Origin: Grimontia sedimenti
GTDB taxonomy: Bacteria > Pseudomonadota > Gammaproteobacteria > Enterobacterales > Vibrionaceae
Reading direction: 5' to 3'
DNA length: 64,000 nucleotides
Assembly (NCBI RefSeq): GCF_011045095.1
Contig: NZ_JAALDL010000002.1
Location: 124,001 to 188,000 of the forward strand
Shown here: positions 49,816 through 59,051 of the stretch, one piece after another
Layout of the letters: each line of letters begins with the position of its first letter
Position numbering within the stretch: the stretch's first letter is position 1
Made by a program: the position numbers and the translations under genes
Notes under the pieces: model-generated
The model's input: the letters and a program-made list of their open reading frames with translations, nothing else
What the model was told of the DNA's origin: nothing
The model's database searches: none

Positions 49816-49828
49816 GGAGCCAATAATA

Positions 49829-51361
49829 ATGAATAAACTAACGCTCATTCCGGGTGCGCTAACACTCAAAGATCTTCGTCTTATCAGCCGAGAGCCTACT
49901 CAGGTTAAGTTTGCCAAAGGTGTGGCTGAAACCATGCAAGAAAGCGTAGATACCGTTGCCAGCGTGCTTGATGAAGGCCGTGTGGTTTACGGTATCAACA
50001 CGGGGTTTGGGTTGCTTGCCAACACCCGTATTGAACTGGAAGACCTCGAAACTCTTCAGCGCTCGATTGTACTTTCCCATGCTGCGGGTATTGGCGAGTT
50101 TATGGATGACGCCACCGTACGCCTGATGATGGTACTGAAAATCTCAAGCCTGGCCCGTGGTTATTCCGGTATCCGCTATTCGGTAGTTGAAGCGCTGGCC
50201 AAGCTGATTAATGCCGAAGTCTTCCCTTGTATTCCCAAGAAAGGTTCGGTGGGTGCGTCTGGCGACTTGGCTCCCCTCGCCCACATGAGCACCGTTTTGC
50301 TAGGTGAAGGTCAGGCAAGGCACAAAGGTGAAATCATTTCCGGTGCGATGGCACTGAAAATTGCTGGTTTGGAGCCAATCACGCTTGGTCCCAAAGAAGG
50401 ATTGGCACTGCTGAATGGTACCCAAGCTTCTACCGCTTTTGCTCTGGAAGGTTTGTTTGCTGCGGAAGATCTTTTCGCTTCTGCAACCGCGTGCGGAGCA
50501 CTTTCTGTTGAAGCGGCATTGGGCAGCCGCCGTCCGTTTGATCCTCGAATTCATCAGGTGCGAGGCCATCAAACCCAAATAGATGCTGCTAACGCTTATC
50601 TTCATTTATTGGATAGTCACAGTGAAATTGGCGATAGCCATCAAGGCTGTGAAAAAGTGCAGGATCCCTACTCCCTGCGCTGCCAGCCACAAGTGATGGG
50701 CGCATGTTTACAACAAATACGACATGCAGCTGACATACTCGAAATCGAAGCGAATTCAGTGTCTGATAATCCACTGGTTTTCTGTGATGACGGCGACATC
50801 ATTTCCGGCGGTAACTTCCATGCTGAACCCGTTGCGATGGCGGCAGACAACCTCGCTTTGGCAATTGCAGAAATCGGTAGCTTGTCAGAGCGACGGATGG
50901 CGCTGCTTATCGACAGTGGATTAAGCAAGTTGCCTCCGTTCCTCGTCGACAATGGCGGTGTAAACAGCGGCTTTATGATTGCACAGGTCACCTCTGCGGC
51001 GTTGGCCAGCGAAAACAAAACACTCGCCCACCCCGCATCCGTAGACAGCTTACCCACCTCAGCAAACCAGGAAGACCACGTTTCCATGGCAACCTTCGCA
51101 GGACGTCGCCTGGCGGAAATGGCCGACAACACACGAGGCATTCTGGCGGTAGAGTTGCTCGCAGCATGTCAGGGGTTGGATTTCCGTGCGCCGCTGAAAA
51201 CATCCCAGCGCTTAGAGCGAATTAAGGCGGAACTCAGAAGTCACGTTACCTTCTATGATAAAGATCGCTACTTCGCACCAGATATCAAGAAGGCAAACGC
51301 TCACCTTAAAGAAGCCAGCCACAACAAATACATGCCATCGAAACTGTTGCCGAGTTTCTAG
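49829..51361 (+). CDS. hutH: histidine ammonia-lyase
   Basis: 510 residues. The MIO cofactor triad Ala-Ser-Gly is at 146-148 in [14 protein letters not shown], formed autocatalytically. YGINTGFG and the later SVSDNPLV and QEDHVSMA segments are typical. It deaminates histidine to urocanate, the entry step. The stop codon TAG is the first three bases of a copy of the repeat end seen at 45513, so the final residues may have been set by that insertion. AAGGAG precedes the ATG. Confidence 0.96.
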   Translation: MNKLTLIPGALTLKDLRLISREPTQVKFAKGVAETMQESVDTVASVLDEGRVVYGINTGFGLLANTRIELEDLETLQRSIVLSHAAGIGEFMDDATVRLMMVLKISSLARGYSGIRYSVVEALAKLINAEVFPCIPKKGSVGASGDLAPLAHMSTVLLGEGQARHKGEIISGAMALKIAGLEPITLGPKEGLALLNGTQASTAFALEGLFAAEDLFASATACGALSVEAALGSRRPFDPRIHQVRGHQTQIDAANAYLHLLDSHSEIGDSHQGCEKVQDPYSLRCQPQVMGACLQQIRHAADILEIEANSVSDNPLVFCDDGDIISGGNFHAEPVAMAADNLALAIAEIGSLSERRMALLIDSGLSKLPPFLVDNGGVNSGFMIAQVTSAALASENKTLAHPASVDSLPTSANQEDHVSMATFAGRRLAEMADNTRGILAVELLAACQGLDFRAPLKTSQRLERIKAELRSHVTFYDKDRYFAPDIKKANAHLKEASHNKYMPSKLLPSF

Positions 51362-51375
51362 GGGCTGTTGACCGT
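51359..51375 (+). repeat. solo end of the hut-region repeat element at the hutH stop
   Basis: TAGGGGCTGTTGACC repeats, base for base, the left end of the element at 45513. The following ATTTCGTTCTC also recalls the inner part of the other end (ATTTTGTTCTC). No matching right end was found, so this is a remnant. Confidence 0.6.
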
Positions 51376-51390
51376 ATTTCGTTCTCTAAC

Positions 51391-51420
51391 GCCCCGTTCT
51401 TACGGGGCTTTGTCTTATTT
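51391..51420 (+). terminator. terminator of the hut operon
   Basis: Stem GCCCCGT-TCTT-ACGGGGC followed by TTTGTCTTATTTT, 30 bases after hutH. Confidence 0.9.
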
Positions 51421-51536
51421 TCTCCAAAATTCAAAAAACCGACACAGATTGTGGGATTAGACACATATCACTCCCAGCGAATTGCGCTACTATTTTGTTA
51501 TCACACCAATTTTCATCGTCATGAAGAGGTGCACTT

Positions 51537-52400
51537 ATGTGGCATTCGCTCTCAGTTCAGCTTTCGCTCGCTCTGGGTCAGCAGTTTGAAGTCGAAGAAA
51601 AAACGCCCATCGATGGAGGTGACATCAACGAGTGTTACGCCATTGCCAGTGGAAATTTGCGCTTCTTTGTGAAGATTAATTCACGAGACAGCTTGCCCGT
51701 TTTTGAAGCCGAAGCAGAAAGCCTTCGCCATCTTGCAAACAGTAGCGAAGTTTCTATTCCTCAGGTGATTTACCTTGGCATTATCAAAGAGAAGTCAGTG
51801 TTGGTGCTGGACTACATTCCGATGAAACCTCTTGATAGTGAAAATGCCTATCTACTCGGCAAAGAACTGGCGAAGCTTCATCAATGGGGAGAACAACTCG
51901 AGTACGGGTTTGATATTGACAACTTCATTGGTACAACGGAGCAACGGAACAGCTGGCATCGAAAATGGGCTAACTTCTTCGCCGATCATCGCATCGGTTT
52001 CCAGCTTCAGCTGGCAGAAGAAAGAGGCATGTCATTTGGTGATGTAGAAACCATTGTCGAAGCAGTAAAAGAACGACTGAACGGCCATCAACCGAAAGCC
52101 AGCCTTGTGCATGGCGATTTGTGGAAAGGTAATGCCTCTTCAACCATGAATGGACCAATGGTATATGACCCTGCCTGCTATTGGGGCGACCGCGAAGTGG
52201 ATATTGCGATGACTTATTTGTTTGGCGGATTCCCAGAAGCGTTTTACGCGGGTTACGAAGAAGTGTGGCCACTCGATGAAGGATTTGAAGATCGTAAAGA
52301 CCTTTATAACCTTTACCATATGCTCAATCACTGCCTACTTTTCGGCGGTCCTTATTTGGCTGAAACCGAGGCACTGATCAATAAACTCGAGCTGATTTGA
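51537..52400 (+). CDS. fructosamine-kinase-family protein (YniA-like)
   Basis: 287 residues, close to E. coli YniA in size. Kinase-like motifs: GGDINECYAI (nucleotide loop), FFVKINS (ATP-binding Lys), LVHGDLWKGN (catalytic HGDLWxxN) and YDPACYWGDREVDIAMT (metal-binding Asp). The family phosphorylates fructosamines or related glycated products; the substrate here is not proven. hxpB follows, as yniA and yniC (hxpB) lie close together in E. coli. Confidence 0.88.
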   Translation: MWHSLSVQLSLALGQQFEVEEKTPIDGGDINECYAIASGNLRFFVKINSRDSLPVFEAEAESLRHLANSSEVSIPQVIYLGIIKEKSVLVLDYIPMKPLDSENAYLLGKELAKLHQWGEQLEYGFDIDNFIGTTEQRNSWHRKWANFFADHRIGFQLQLAEERGMSFGDVETIVEAVKERLNGHQPKASLVHGDLWKGNASSTMNGPMVYDPACYWGDREVDIAMTYLFGGFPEAFYAGYEEVWPLDEGFEDRKDLYNLYHMLNHCLLFGGPYLAETEALINKLELI

Positions 52401-52432
52401 TTTTCTTGTTTAGCGATCATCGTTCAGAATAT

Positions 52433-52458
52433 GGCGCTTTGGCGCCTTTTTCTTTTTT
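52433..52458 (+). terminator. terminator/attenuator between the yniA-like gene and hxpB
   Basis: Stem GGCGC-TTTG-GCGCC then TTTTTCTTTTTT, ending about 11 bases before the hxpB start codon. Confidence 0.8.
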
Positions 52459-52468
52459 GGGAGCTCTC

Positions 52469-53119
52469 ATGATCCAAGCAGCTATTTTCGACATGGACGG
52501 CCTGTTGGTCGATTCAGAACCCTTTTGGCAAGATGCAGAGCTTGCTGTATTCCAGAGTCTGGGGGTAAAAATCACCCGCCAAGACACTATTGATACCACT
52601 GGCATCCGCATAGACCAGATTGTTAAGCATTATTATAAAACTCAAGGCTGGGAAGGTCCCTCCTGCGAGGAAGTGTGCGACATGATCCTCGACAAAGTGA
52701 TTGAGCTAGTTTCGATTCATAAACCCATGAAGCCAGGAGTAATGCACGCACTAACGCTCTGTAAAGAAGCGAATCTGCGCATTGCCCTTGCCTCTTCTTC
52801 ACCGCTAAAACTGATCAATGCGACACTAGACGCGTTGGATATCGGAGCTTGGTTTGAACAATGCCACTCTGCTGAACATTTGAAGTATGGCAAGCCTCAT
52901 CCAGAGGTCTATCTGAACGCCGCAGAAGGCTTGGGCATTGACCCACAAAACTGCGTCGCTTTGGAAGATTCGTTTACTGGGCTATTGGCTGCCAAAGCCG
53001 CCCAGATGCGCACAATTGTCGTGCCAGAACATGAGGTTGCCACTCAAGAACGCTGGGTAATCAGTGACGTCAAACTTACATCGCTGGACGAATTAAGCAT
53101 CAAAATGTTGGAGGCTTAA
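52469..53119 (+). CDS. hxpB: hexitol / sugar-phosphate phosphatase HxpB (YniC)
   Basis: 216 residues from ATG 52469 (GGGAG upstream); the longer frame to 52397 would run through the terminator. HAD motifs: FDMDGLLVDSEP (nucleophile and acid/base Asp), ALASSSP (motif II), GKPHPEVYL (motif III Lys) and ALEDSFTG (motif IV). The sequence tracks E. coli YniC/HxpB closely (RIDQIVKHYY, SLDELS), an enzyme that dephosphorylates sugar and hexitol phosphates such as 2-deoxyglucose-6-phosphate. Confidence 0.9.
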   Translation: MIQAAIFDMDGLLVDSEPFWQDAELAVFQSLGVKITRQDTIDTTGIRIDQIVKHYYKTQGWEGPSCEEVCDMILDKVIELVSIHKPMKPGVMHALTLCKEANLRIALASSSPLKLINATLDALDIGAWFEQCHSAEHLKYGKPHPEVYLNAAEGLGIDPQNCVALEDSFTGLLAAKAAQMRTIVVPEHEVATQERWVISDVKLTSLDELSIKMLEA

Positions 53120-53437
53120 TCTCCAAAATCAGGGCAAAATGTCGAGTTTTGCCCTGCTGTTTCACTCCCTTCTTGAACGACACTCACAGAACGCAACTTA
53201 CACTCACACTCTGTAATACATTCTTACGTATCCCAATAAGAATGCCGGATACAACTGTTACGAACTATATCGCAACCCAATAATTCAACGGGATTTCCGG
53301 TGCTCGGTCATACTTTGGTCTTATTTCACTGAGCAAACATTCTTGGCTTCTTAGAATGGAAACACATGAGCACAAGAAGAAACAGCTATCTTTTCTTCGT
53401 CATGTTATTGGCTCGCAGTTCAGATAGGGAGTTGAAC
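53120..53437. other. intergenic region between hxpB and the CPXCG gene
   Basis: About 320 bases. It begins with the hxpB terminator and contains an inverted repeat CATTCTTA...TAAGAATG (53219-53244), of unknown meaning. The in-frame extension of the CPXCG gene (from 53366) has no ribosome site and is not called. Confidence 0.5.
53130..53156 (+). terminator. hairpin terminator after hxpB
   Basis: Perfect 10-bp stem CAGGGCAAAA / TTTTGCCCTG, followed by the weakly T-rich CTGTTTCA. Confidence 0.7.
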
Positions 53438-53641
53438 ATGCAAAATTACACTGAAAGAGGGATCGATTGTCCGCACTGTGGACACAGGATTCGTATTACT
53501 TTGGATACCAGCGGTGGTGATCAGGAATTTTATGACGATTGCCCAGCATGCTGTAACGCTATTCATTTGAATCTCATCATCGACTCTCAGCACAAAACCA
53601 TCAACTTATTCGTAGATGCTGACGACGAGCAGATTTTCTAA
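53438..53641 (+). CDS. CPXCG-motif cysteine-rich protein
   Basis: 67 residues from ATG 53438 with AGGGAG upstream. A zinc-ribbon-like pair of knuckles, DCPHCGHRI and DDCPACCNAI, identifies the CPXCG small-protein family common in gammaproteobacteria. Function unknown; probably a structural zinc site. Bounded by its own terminator, convergent with riboflavin synthase. Confidence 0.85.
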   Translation: MQNYTERGIDCPHCGHRIRITLDTSGGDQEFYDDCPACCNAIHLNLIIDSQHKTINLFVDADDEQIF

Positions 53642-53664
53642 AACATTCAGGCAGTCGATACTAG

Positions 53665-53693
53665 AAAAGCCAGCAGTTGCTGGCTTTTTCATT
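53665..53693. terminator. terminator between the CPXCG gene and riboflavin synthase
   Basis: Stem AAAAGCCAGCA-GT-TGCTGGCTTTT with T-runs on both strands. Confidence 0.9.
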
Positions 53694-53716
53694 TCTACGT
53701 AATCAGTGAACAACAC

Positions 53717-54328
53717 TTAAGCTTGTTTGGCAGCAAGTACCCTTTCAACGGTATCAACCACCGCCTGCGTTTGCGGGTCAACTTCAATGTTCACCCTGTC
53801 CCCTTTAGCACGCCAGCCCATATTGGTGCGCTGCAGTGTTTCAGGGATGAGGTTAACGCAGAAACGATTATCTTCAACCGCGCCAATAGTCAGACTGATG
53901 CCATCAATACCGATGTAACCTTTATCGAAAACGTACTTGGAGATATTTGCCGGCACTTCAAACCAAACCTGACGGTTGTTCTCTGACTCGATGACATCAA
54001 TCACTTCGGCGGTGCACATGATGTGACCAGACATCGAATGCCCGCCAATTTCATCACCAAACCTGGCTGCACGCTCAAGATTCACTTTGTCGCCTTCCTT
54101 GACCTCGCCGAGATTGGTCAGCGCCAATGTTGCTTGCATCAAGTCAAACCACACAAGGTCACCGTCAATTTTAGTCACCGTCAAACAACAACCGTTATGA
54201 GCGACAGAAGCGCCAATTTCCAACCCTTTTCGCATAACATCATCCATGCGGATCACATGACTCTGAAAGTTCGTCTTTTTCTCTATCTGAATGATTTCCG
54301 CGGTGGTTTGAACAATACCTGTAAACAT
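53717..54328 (-). CDS. ribE: riboflavin synthase, alpha chain
   Basis: 203 residues from ATG at 54328 with AGGAA upstream. Two repeated lumazine-binding barrels are seen: [12 protein letters not shown] and the matching [12 protein letters not shown] half, with [13 protein letters not shown] and [11 protein letters not shown] as equivalent substrate-site loops. It dismutates two lumazines to riboflavin. Divergent from norM, the same arrangement as ribE and mdtK in E. coli. No FMN riboswitch was recognised in the 154-base spacer. Confidence 0.94.
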   Translation of the reverse strand: MFTGIVQTTAEIIQIEKKTNFQSHVIRMDDVMRKGLEIGASVAHNGCCLTVTKIDGDLVWFDLMQATLALTNLGEVKEGDKVNLERAARFGDEIGGHSMSGHIMCTAEVIDVIESENNRQVWFEVPANISKYVFDKGYIGIDGISLTIGAVEDNRFCVNLIPETLQRTNMGWRAKGDRVNIEVDPQTQAVVDTVERVLAAKQA

Positions 54329-54412
54329 AACGATTCCTGATAACAGCAACTGGCTGTATTAATAGTGAGGCAAACAAAAAGCTAAATCTTGTGTATTTCA
54401 CAAAAGTATCGA

Positions 54413-54440
54413 TTGTGGCCGTCCTTTGCAAACGTATAAT
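54413..54440 (+). promoter_or_regulatory. sigma-70 promoter of norM
   Basis: -35 TTGTGG, spacer 16, -10 TATAAT (consensus), 43 bases before the GTG start. Confidence 0.6.
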
Positions 54441-54482
54441 ACAACTCCTTTTCAGCCTCTCTTTTCTTTTCCGGAGTTATAG

Positions 54483-55853
54483 GTGCAAAACTATCGCCTG
54501 GAAGCCAAATCCATCATTAAATTGGGGATCCCTGTCTTCATTGCGCAGCTCGCGCAAACTTCCATGGGCTTTGTCGATACGGTTATGGCTGGTGGTGTTA
54601 GCGCTACCGACATGGCTGCCGTCGCCGTAGCAACCAGTGTCTGGTTGCCTTCTATCCTGTTTGGTATTGGTATCCTGTTAGCGATGGTTCCGATCATCGC
54701 CCAGTTAAATGGCTCAGGCCGTCAGGCAAAAATACCCTTTCAGGTACAACAAGGCGTTTACATGGCATTGATGCTGTCAGTACCTATCGCGCTTGTGCTT
54801 TACAACGCTGGTCACATTGTTAACTACATGGAAGTAGAGGCCGCATTAGCCGAAAAAACCATTGGCTATCTCTATGCGGTAATTTTGGCGGTACCTGCAT
54901 TCCTGCTGTTCCAAGTGCTTCGCAACTTAGCAGAAGGCATGTCACTCACCACACCTGCAATGATCATTGGCTTTATCGGTCTGGCTGCGAACGTTCCCCT
55001 TAACTGGATATTTGTTTACGGTAAGTTCGGCGCACCTGAGCTCGGTGCTGTGGGTTGTGGTGTAGCAACCACCATTGTTTACTGGTTGATGCTCATTTCG
55101 ATGTTCATCTATATCAAGCTGAACAAACGTCTTCAGCGCGTGAACGCGTTTGCTGACTTTTCAAAACCAGACTTCCCAGCTTTATGGCGCATTTTCAAAA
55201 TGGGCCTGCCAGTGGCAGCTGCGATTTTCTTCGAAGTGACTCTGTTTGCTGTGATTGCCCTTCTCATCGCGCCACTGGGTTCAACGGTCGTTGCGGCACA
55301 CCAGATAGCGATTAACTTCTCTTCGATGATCTTTATGTTGCCGATGAGCCTGGGTACCGCTGTGAGTATCCGTGTTAGTCACCAGCTGGGTGAGAAATCG
55401 ACAGAGGGAGCAGCCCGCGCAGCCAAACTTGGTATTTTGATCGGTTTAGGCACAGCCATGATTACCGCAGCGCTGACGGTAATTTTCCGCGAACCTATTA
55501 TCCACCTTTACAACAGCAACCCAGAAGTTGTGGCCATCGCGGCTAACCTGATGCTGCTTGCAGCCATTTATCAGTGTACCGACGCTATTCAGGTCGTTGC
55601 GGCGGGTGCATTGCGCGGTTATAAGGACATGCGTGCCATCTTCGAGCGCACCTTTGTCGCGTACTGGATTCTCGGCGTGCCAATTGGCTACGTTCTGGGT
55701 ATGATGGATTGGATAGTAGAACCTATGGGCGCATACGGTTTCTGGGTAGGTATTATTATCGGTCTCACTTCAGCCGCAATTTTGCTGGGTATTCGCCTTC
55801 GCTGGATTCGCAAACAACCGGATGAATTCCAGTTAGCAATGGCTGAGAAATAA
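54483..55853 (+). CDS. norM: MATE-family multidrug efflux pump NorM/MdtK
   Basis: 456 residues from a GTG start with GGAG 7 bases upstream, the length of Vibrio NorM. Twelve membrane helices in two pseudo-symmetric MATE halves: IPVFIAQLAQTSMGFVDTVM (helix 1, the QxxxGxVDTxM pattern) and its second-half relative GLPVAAAIFFEVTLF. The ion-site Asp in helix 1 (VDTVMAG) is present. NorM exports cationic drugs and fluoroquinolones in exchange for Na+ or H+. Confidence 0.94.
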   Translation: MQNYRLEAKSIIKLGIPVFIAQLAQTSMGFVDTVMAGGVSATDMAAVAVATSVWLPSILFGIGILLAMVPIIAQLNGSGRQAKIPFQVQQGVYMALMLSVPIALVLYNAGHIVNYMEVEAALAEKTIGYLYAVILAVPAFLLFQVLRNLAEGMSLTTPAMIIGFIGLAANVPLNWIFVYGKFGAPELGAVGCGVATTIVYWLMLISMFIYIKLNKRLQRVNAFADFSKPDFPALWRIFKMGLPVAAAIFFEVTLFAVIALLIAPLGSTVVAAHQIAINFSSMIFMLPMSLGTAVSIRVSHQLGEKSTEGAARAAKLGILIGLGTAMITAALTVIFREPIIHLYNSNPEVVAIAANLMLLAAIYQCTDAIQVVAAGALRGYKDMRAIFERTFVAYWILGVPIGYVLGMMDWIVEPMGAYGFWVGIIIGLTSAAILLGIRLRWIRKQPDEFQLAMAEK

Positions 55854-55869
55854 TCATCCCCGTCGCAAA

Positions 55870-55899
55870 TCCCGGCCTTTGAGCCGGAATTTTCTTTTT
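55870..55899 (+). terminator. terminator after norM
   Basis: Short stem CCGGC / GCCGG with loop CTTTGA, then AATTTTCTTTTT. Confidence 0.75.
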
Positions 55900-55957
55900 G
55901 GATCCCGCTTCTTTTATACTTCGTATCATGACTATGACTTCTTAACAAAACGAGAAA

Positions 55958-56950
55958 ATGGCCCATAGACTCGTCTTCGTCATCACAGGTTTGTTCCTAC
56001 TTTCAGGTTGTCTGGAATCAGACAAGGCTCGCGCACAATTTGAAAACTATCAGAGTCGCCTTGCCAACGTGGTGAATACTGAGCCTCTACCGTTAGAAGA
56101 CAGTGTTTCCATCGAACTTCCGAGAAAGCGGGACCTTACTTTACCCCTCGAAGATGTTCGGATGGGCTTGCTCGATGCTTATGAACTGCGAGAGTGTGGA
56201 TTGTTTCAATTGATAGCCGACAGAAACTCCATTCTCGGCAAGGTTCAGGACGCCTTCAGGCAGCTCAATTATGAAGTGTCGCTGTTAAACACACTTGAAC
56301 TTTGCTTATCAGAGGTCGAAAGCGATACCCTCCGCGAGCAATTGCTCAAAGTCCAAAAGCAAAAGCAACAGCAGCTCAGTACCGTGTACTGGAACACGCT
56401 GATCAGCAGCGATGCGTGGCGGCAGCAGCTCACCCCTTCCGGGATTGGATTGATCGCGCCTGATAAGCCTTTTCCGCACAGCGAAGCACTGTTGGCCATT
56501 AATGCTTACGCTCATCTGTCAGAGAAAGATACTGATATCGTTTCTCTTCAGGAGCCCATCGAAAAGCAGCGCTATCTAGGCACCGTTTTCTATTCCATGG
56601 ATGAAAGCACTCGTTGGCTTAACACCATTACCAAGCAGCTTTATCGCGATGACCTTCTGGTGATTTGTGGTGCGAACCGCGATCCAACCCGCCTCAACTA
56701 CCTCAGAAATGTCTTCGATAAATTCTTCATCGGCGAAGTGCAACCCTACCTTTCGAAAATCAACGGGCTTTATCTCGATGCCCAGCCTGCACTGGAAACC
56801 CTTCACAGGCAATTACCAGACAATGAGGTTTTCTTTAACTACAACGACGCCTATTTTGCCGGCAGTCACTATCAGAATTTCCAGCAAGCCGTTAAAGACC
56901 ATGTTGGATACTGGCAACAATTGTTTCAGCGATGCAATGTGCAGCTATAG
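55958..56950 (+). CDS. DUF3080-family lipoprotein
   Basis: 330 residues. Lipobox LFLLSGC puts the lipidated Cys at about residue 18. The rest is helical and matches my memory of the DUF3080 family of marine gammaproteobacteria (RLANVVNTEPL, LECGLFQLIADRNSILGKV). No catalytic motif is visible. Its last 6 bases overlap the end of the convergent C39 exporter gene, so this marks the edge of the graspetide cluster. Confidence 0.78.
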   Translation: MAHRLVFVITGLFLLSGCLESDKARAQFENYQSRLANVVNTEPLPLEDSVSIELPRKRDLTLPLEDVRMGLLDAYELRECGLFQLIADRNSILGKVQDAFRQLNYEVSLLNTLELCLSEVESDTLREQLLKVQKQKQQQLSTVYWNTLISSDAWRQQLTPSGIGLIAPDKPFPHSEALLAINAYAHLSEKDTDIVSLQEPIEKQRYLGTVFYSMDESTRWLNTITKQLYRDDLLVICGANRDPTRLNYLRNVFDKFFIGEVQPYLSKINGLYLDAQPALETLHRQLPDNEVFFNYNDAYFAGSHYQNFQQAVKDHVGYWQQLFQRCNVQL

Positions 56951-59050
56951 TGCTGCCATATCAATGACTCTATCAGCACTTTTAATCGTCTCTGGACGGT
57001 GGGCAATCATGACCCTGGTGAGTGGCAATGAAGTAATATTCCGTGTTACGTTTCGCTCTCGCTCAACATCCAAACTACTTGTCGCTTCGTCAAGGTAAAG
57101 AATGGCGGGTTGTCTATACAAAGCCCGAGCCAACAAAAGGCGCTGCATCTGCCCACCAGAAAGGTTGGATCCCATGTCAGCAATTAAGCTTTGGTAACCC
57201 ATGGGTAGGCGAGTTATGTCCTGATGAATATCAGCAAAATAAGCACACTGGTAAATCAATTCTTGATTGGGTTCGGGTGAAAAGAAAGCAATGTTATCTT
57301 CAATGCTCCCGCTAAGGAGAACATCATCCTGCATCACAGAAGCAATCAATTTCCGGTAATTCACCAAACCAATGTCCCTGATATCCTCGCCACCCACCCG
57401 TACCTGCCCGGATGTAGGCTGTAGCAGGCCCAGCATAATTTTTATCAAGGTCGACTTACCACAACCGGAAGGACCGACAATCGCCACACACTCGCCCGGT
57501 GCTATGCGTAAGTTAATATTATTTAGGAGATAATCTGACTGCTCAGAATAGCGGAAAGAAACATTCACCAACTCAATTTCTCCGCCCAACCGTTCGATTT
57601 CCCGACCATTGTCTCTGTGCGCTTCCTGTTCGTGCATAGCGATATCAGCAATACGGTCAAGGTGTAGGCGCATCATCTTAAACAAAATCAATTGCTCGAT
57701 TAAGGCCGTAAACCGGGTGGTTAACTGCGCTTTATATGCCAAAAACGCGAATACCATACCCACAGTCAGAGAGCCGCTCATCACGCCCGTCGCCGCCAGA
57801 TAGATCACGATGATATGTTCCAATCCGAAAAGGAACTGCCTGGCCGCCTCAAAACCAATATTCAGTCTGCCAAGACGGATATCCGAATTGATCACTGACC
57901 CATACAGATTCTGCCAGTGACTCTGACGCGTGGATTCTGCGTTAAAAAGCCTGACAGTTTGCATTCCCCGAACGGTTTCAAGAAACTGACTTTGCTCTTT
58001 GGCTTTGGCTTCGATAGAGGCTTCAGTGACCTGTTTCAGCCTTCTGAACATCACCAAACGCAAAGCCAGATACAAGAGCACAACCGCCATGACAACCGCT
58101 GTCAATGTGGGGCTGTAAATCAGCATCACAATTAAAACCGTCGTCGACATTACGCCATCAACAACAGTTTCGACCAGCCCTGTCGTCATTCTCTCGCGAA
58201 TATCAGCAAGAGAACCAAAGCGGGAAACAATATCACCCACATGGCGCGTTTCGAAAAAACTCATCGGTAAACGAAGCAAATGGCGGAGCAGATTCGCCCC
58301 CATCTGCAGGTTCAGTTGACTCGATAATCGTAAGATCAGCCAGCTTCGAATCGCGGTCGTGACCGTGCTGAACAGAAGCACCAAACTGAAACCCAAAGCG
58401 AGCACAATGAGCAAAACATCGTCGTAGCGAACGATGACCTCATCAAGCACAAGCTGGATATAATAGGGATTCGCCAACACAAAGATTTGAAGCAGAATAG
58501 ACAACACGATCAGGCTAGTTAGCGCACCGGTAAAGCCCGAAATCTTTGTCCACAGTTGCGTTAAAGACATCTTCTGCCGTTCATCGGCTTTCTTGAAGTC
58601 GGATGTCGGCATAAGCTCCACAGCAATACCTGTGTACTTCTCGCTAAATGATGCAACGGATAGCACCTTCGGCCCCGTCGCAGGATCATTGATGAAGAGC
58701 TGGTTTTTCTTCACTCCGGTTAATACCACAAAGTGGTTTAAATCCCAGTGGAGAATACAGGGCAAGCTTAGCTTCCCCACACTTTCGAGCGGGCATTTGA
58801 TGGCTCGGGCGGCAAGATTCAGTTTGTCGGCAGCCTGAATAAGGTGATGAACGGTCATCCCACTTAGGCCTGCAGAAAAACGTTTCCGAACTGAAGGCAT
58901 ATCCAGCTTGTGCCCATGATAGCTTGAGACCATAGCAAGACAGGCAAGGCCGCACTCTGCTGATTCAGTTTGCAAAATAGGCTTGACCGACTTCTTACCT
59001 GAGTACTCTATCAATGAAGTGATATGAGGTTCCTGATCGACGACCTGCAT
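56945..59050 (-). CDS. C39-peptidase ABC exporter (bacteriocin/CvaB-type) of the graspetide cluster
   Basis: 701 residues. The N-terminal C39 peptidase domain (about 20-145) has the full catalytic set: C33 in QTESAECGLACLAMV, H106 in HWDLNHFVVL and D122 in NDPATG. Then comes a six-helix transmembrane domain (about 170-440) and an ATPase with GPSGCGKST, LSGGQMQR and ILYLDEATSSLD. Such peptidase-containing transporters cut leaders after Gly-Gly and export the mature peptide. The precursor at 62418 carries a matching double-glycine site. It starts 1 base after the HlyD-like gene. Confidence 0.92.
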   Translation of the reverse strand: MQVVDQEPHITSLIEYSGKKSVKPILQTESAECGLACLAMVSSYHGHKLDMPSVRKRFSAGLSGMTVHHLIQAADKLNLAARAIKCPLESVGKLSLPCILHWDLNHFVVLTGVKKNQLFINDPATGPKVLSVASFSEKYTGIAVELMPTSDFKKADERQKMSLTQLWTKISGFTGALTSLIVLSILLQIFVLANPYYIQLVLDEVIVRYDDVLLIVLALGFSLVLLFSTVTTAIRSWLILRLSSQLNLQMGANLLRHLLRLPMSFFETRHVGDIVSRFGSLADIRERMTTGLVETVVDGVMSTTVLIVMLIYSPTLTAVVMAVVLLYLALRLVMFRRLKQVTEASIEAKAKEQSQFLETVRGMQTVRLFNAESTRQSHWQNLYGSVINSDIRLGRLNIGFEAARQFLFGLEHIIVIYLAATGVMSGSLTVGMVFAFLAYKAQLTTRFTALIEQLILFKMMRLHLDRIADIAMHEQEAHRDNGREIERLGGEIELVNVSFRYSEQSDYLLNNINLRIAPGECVAIVGPSGCGKSTLIKIMLGLLQPTSGQVRVGGEDIRDIGLVNYRKLIASVMQDDVLLSGSIEDNIAFFSPEPNQELIYQCAYFADIHQDITRLPMGYQSLIADMGSNLSGGQMQRLLLARALYRQPAILYLDEATSSLDVERERNVTRNITSLPLTRVMIAHRPETIKSADRVIDMAAL

Positions 59051-59051
59051 A

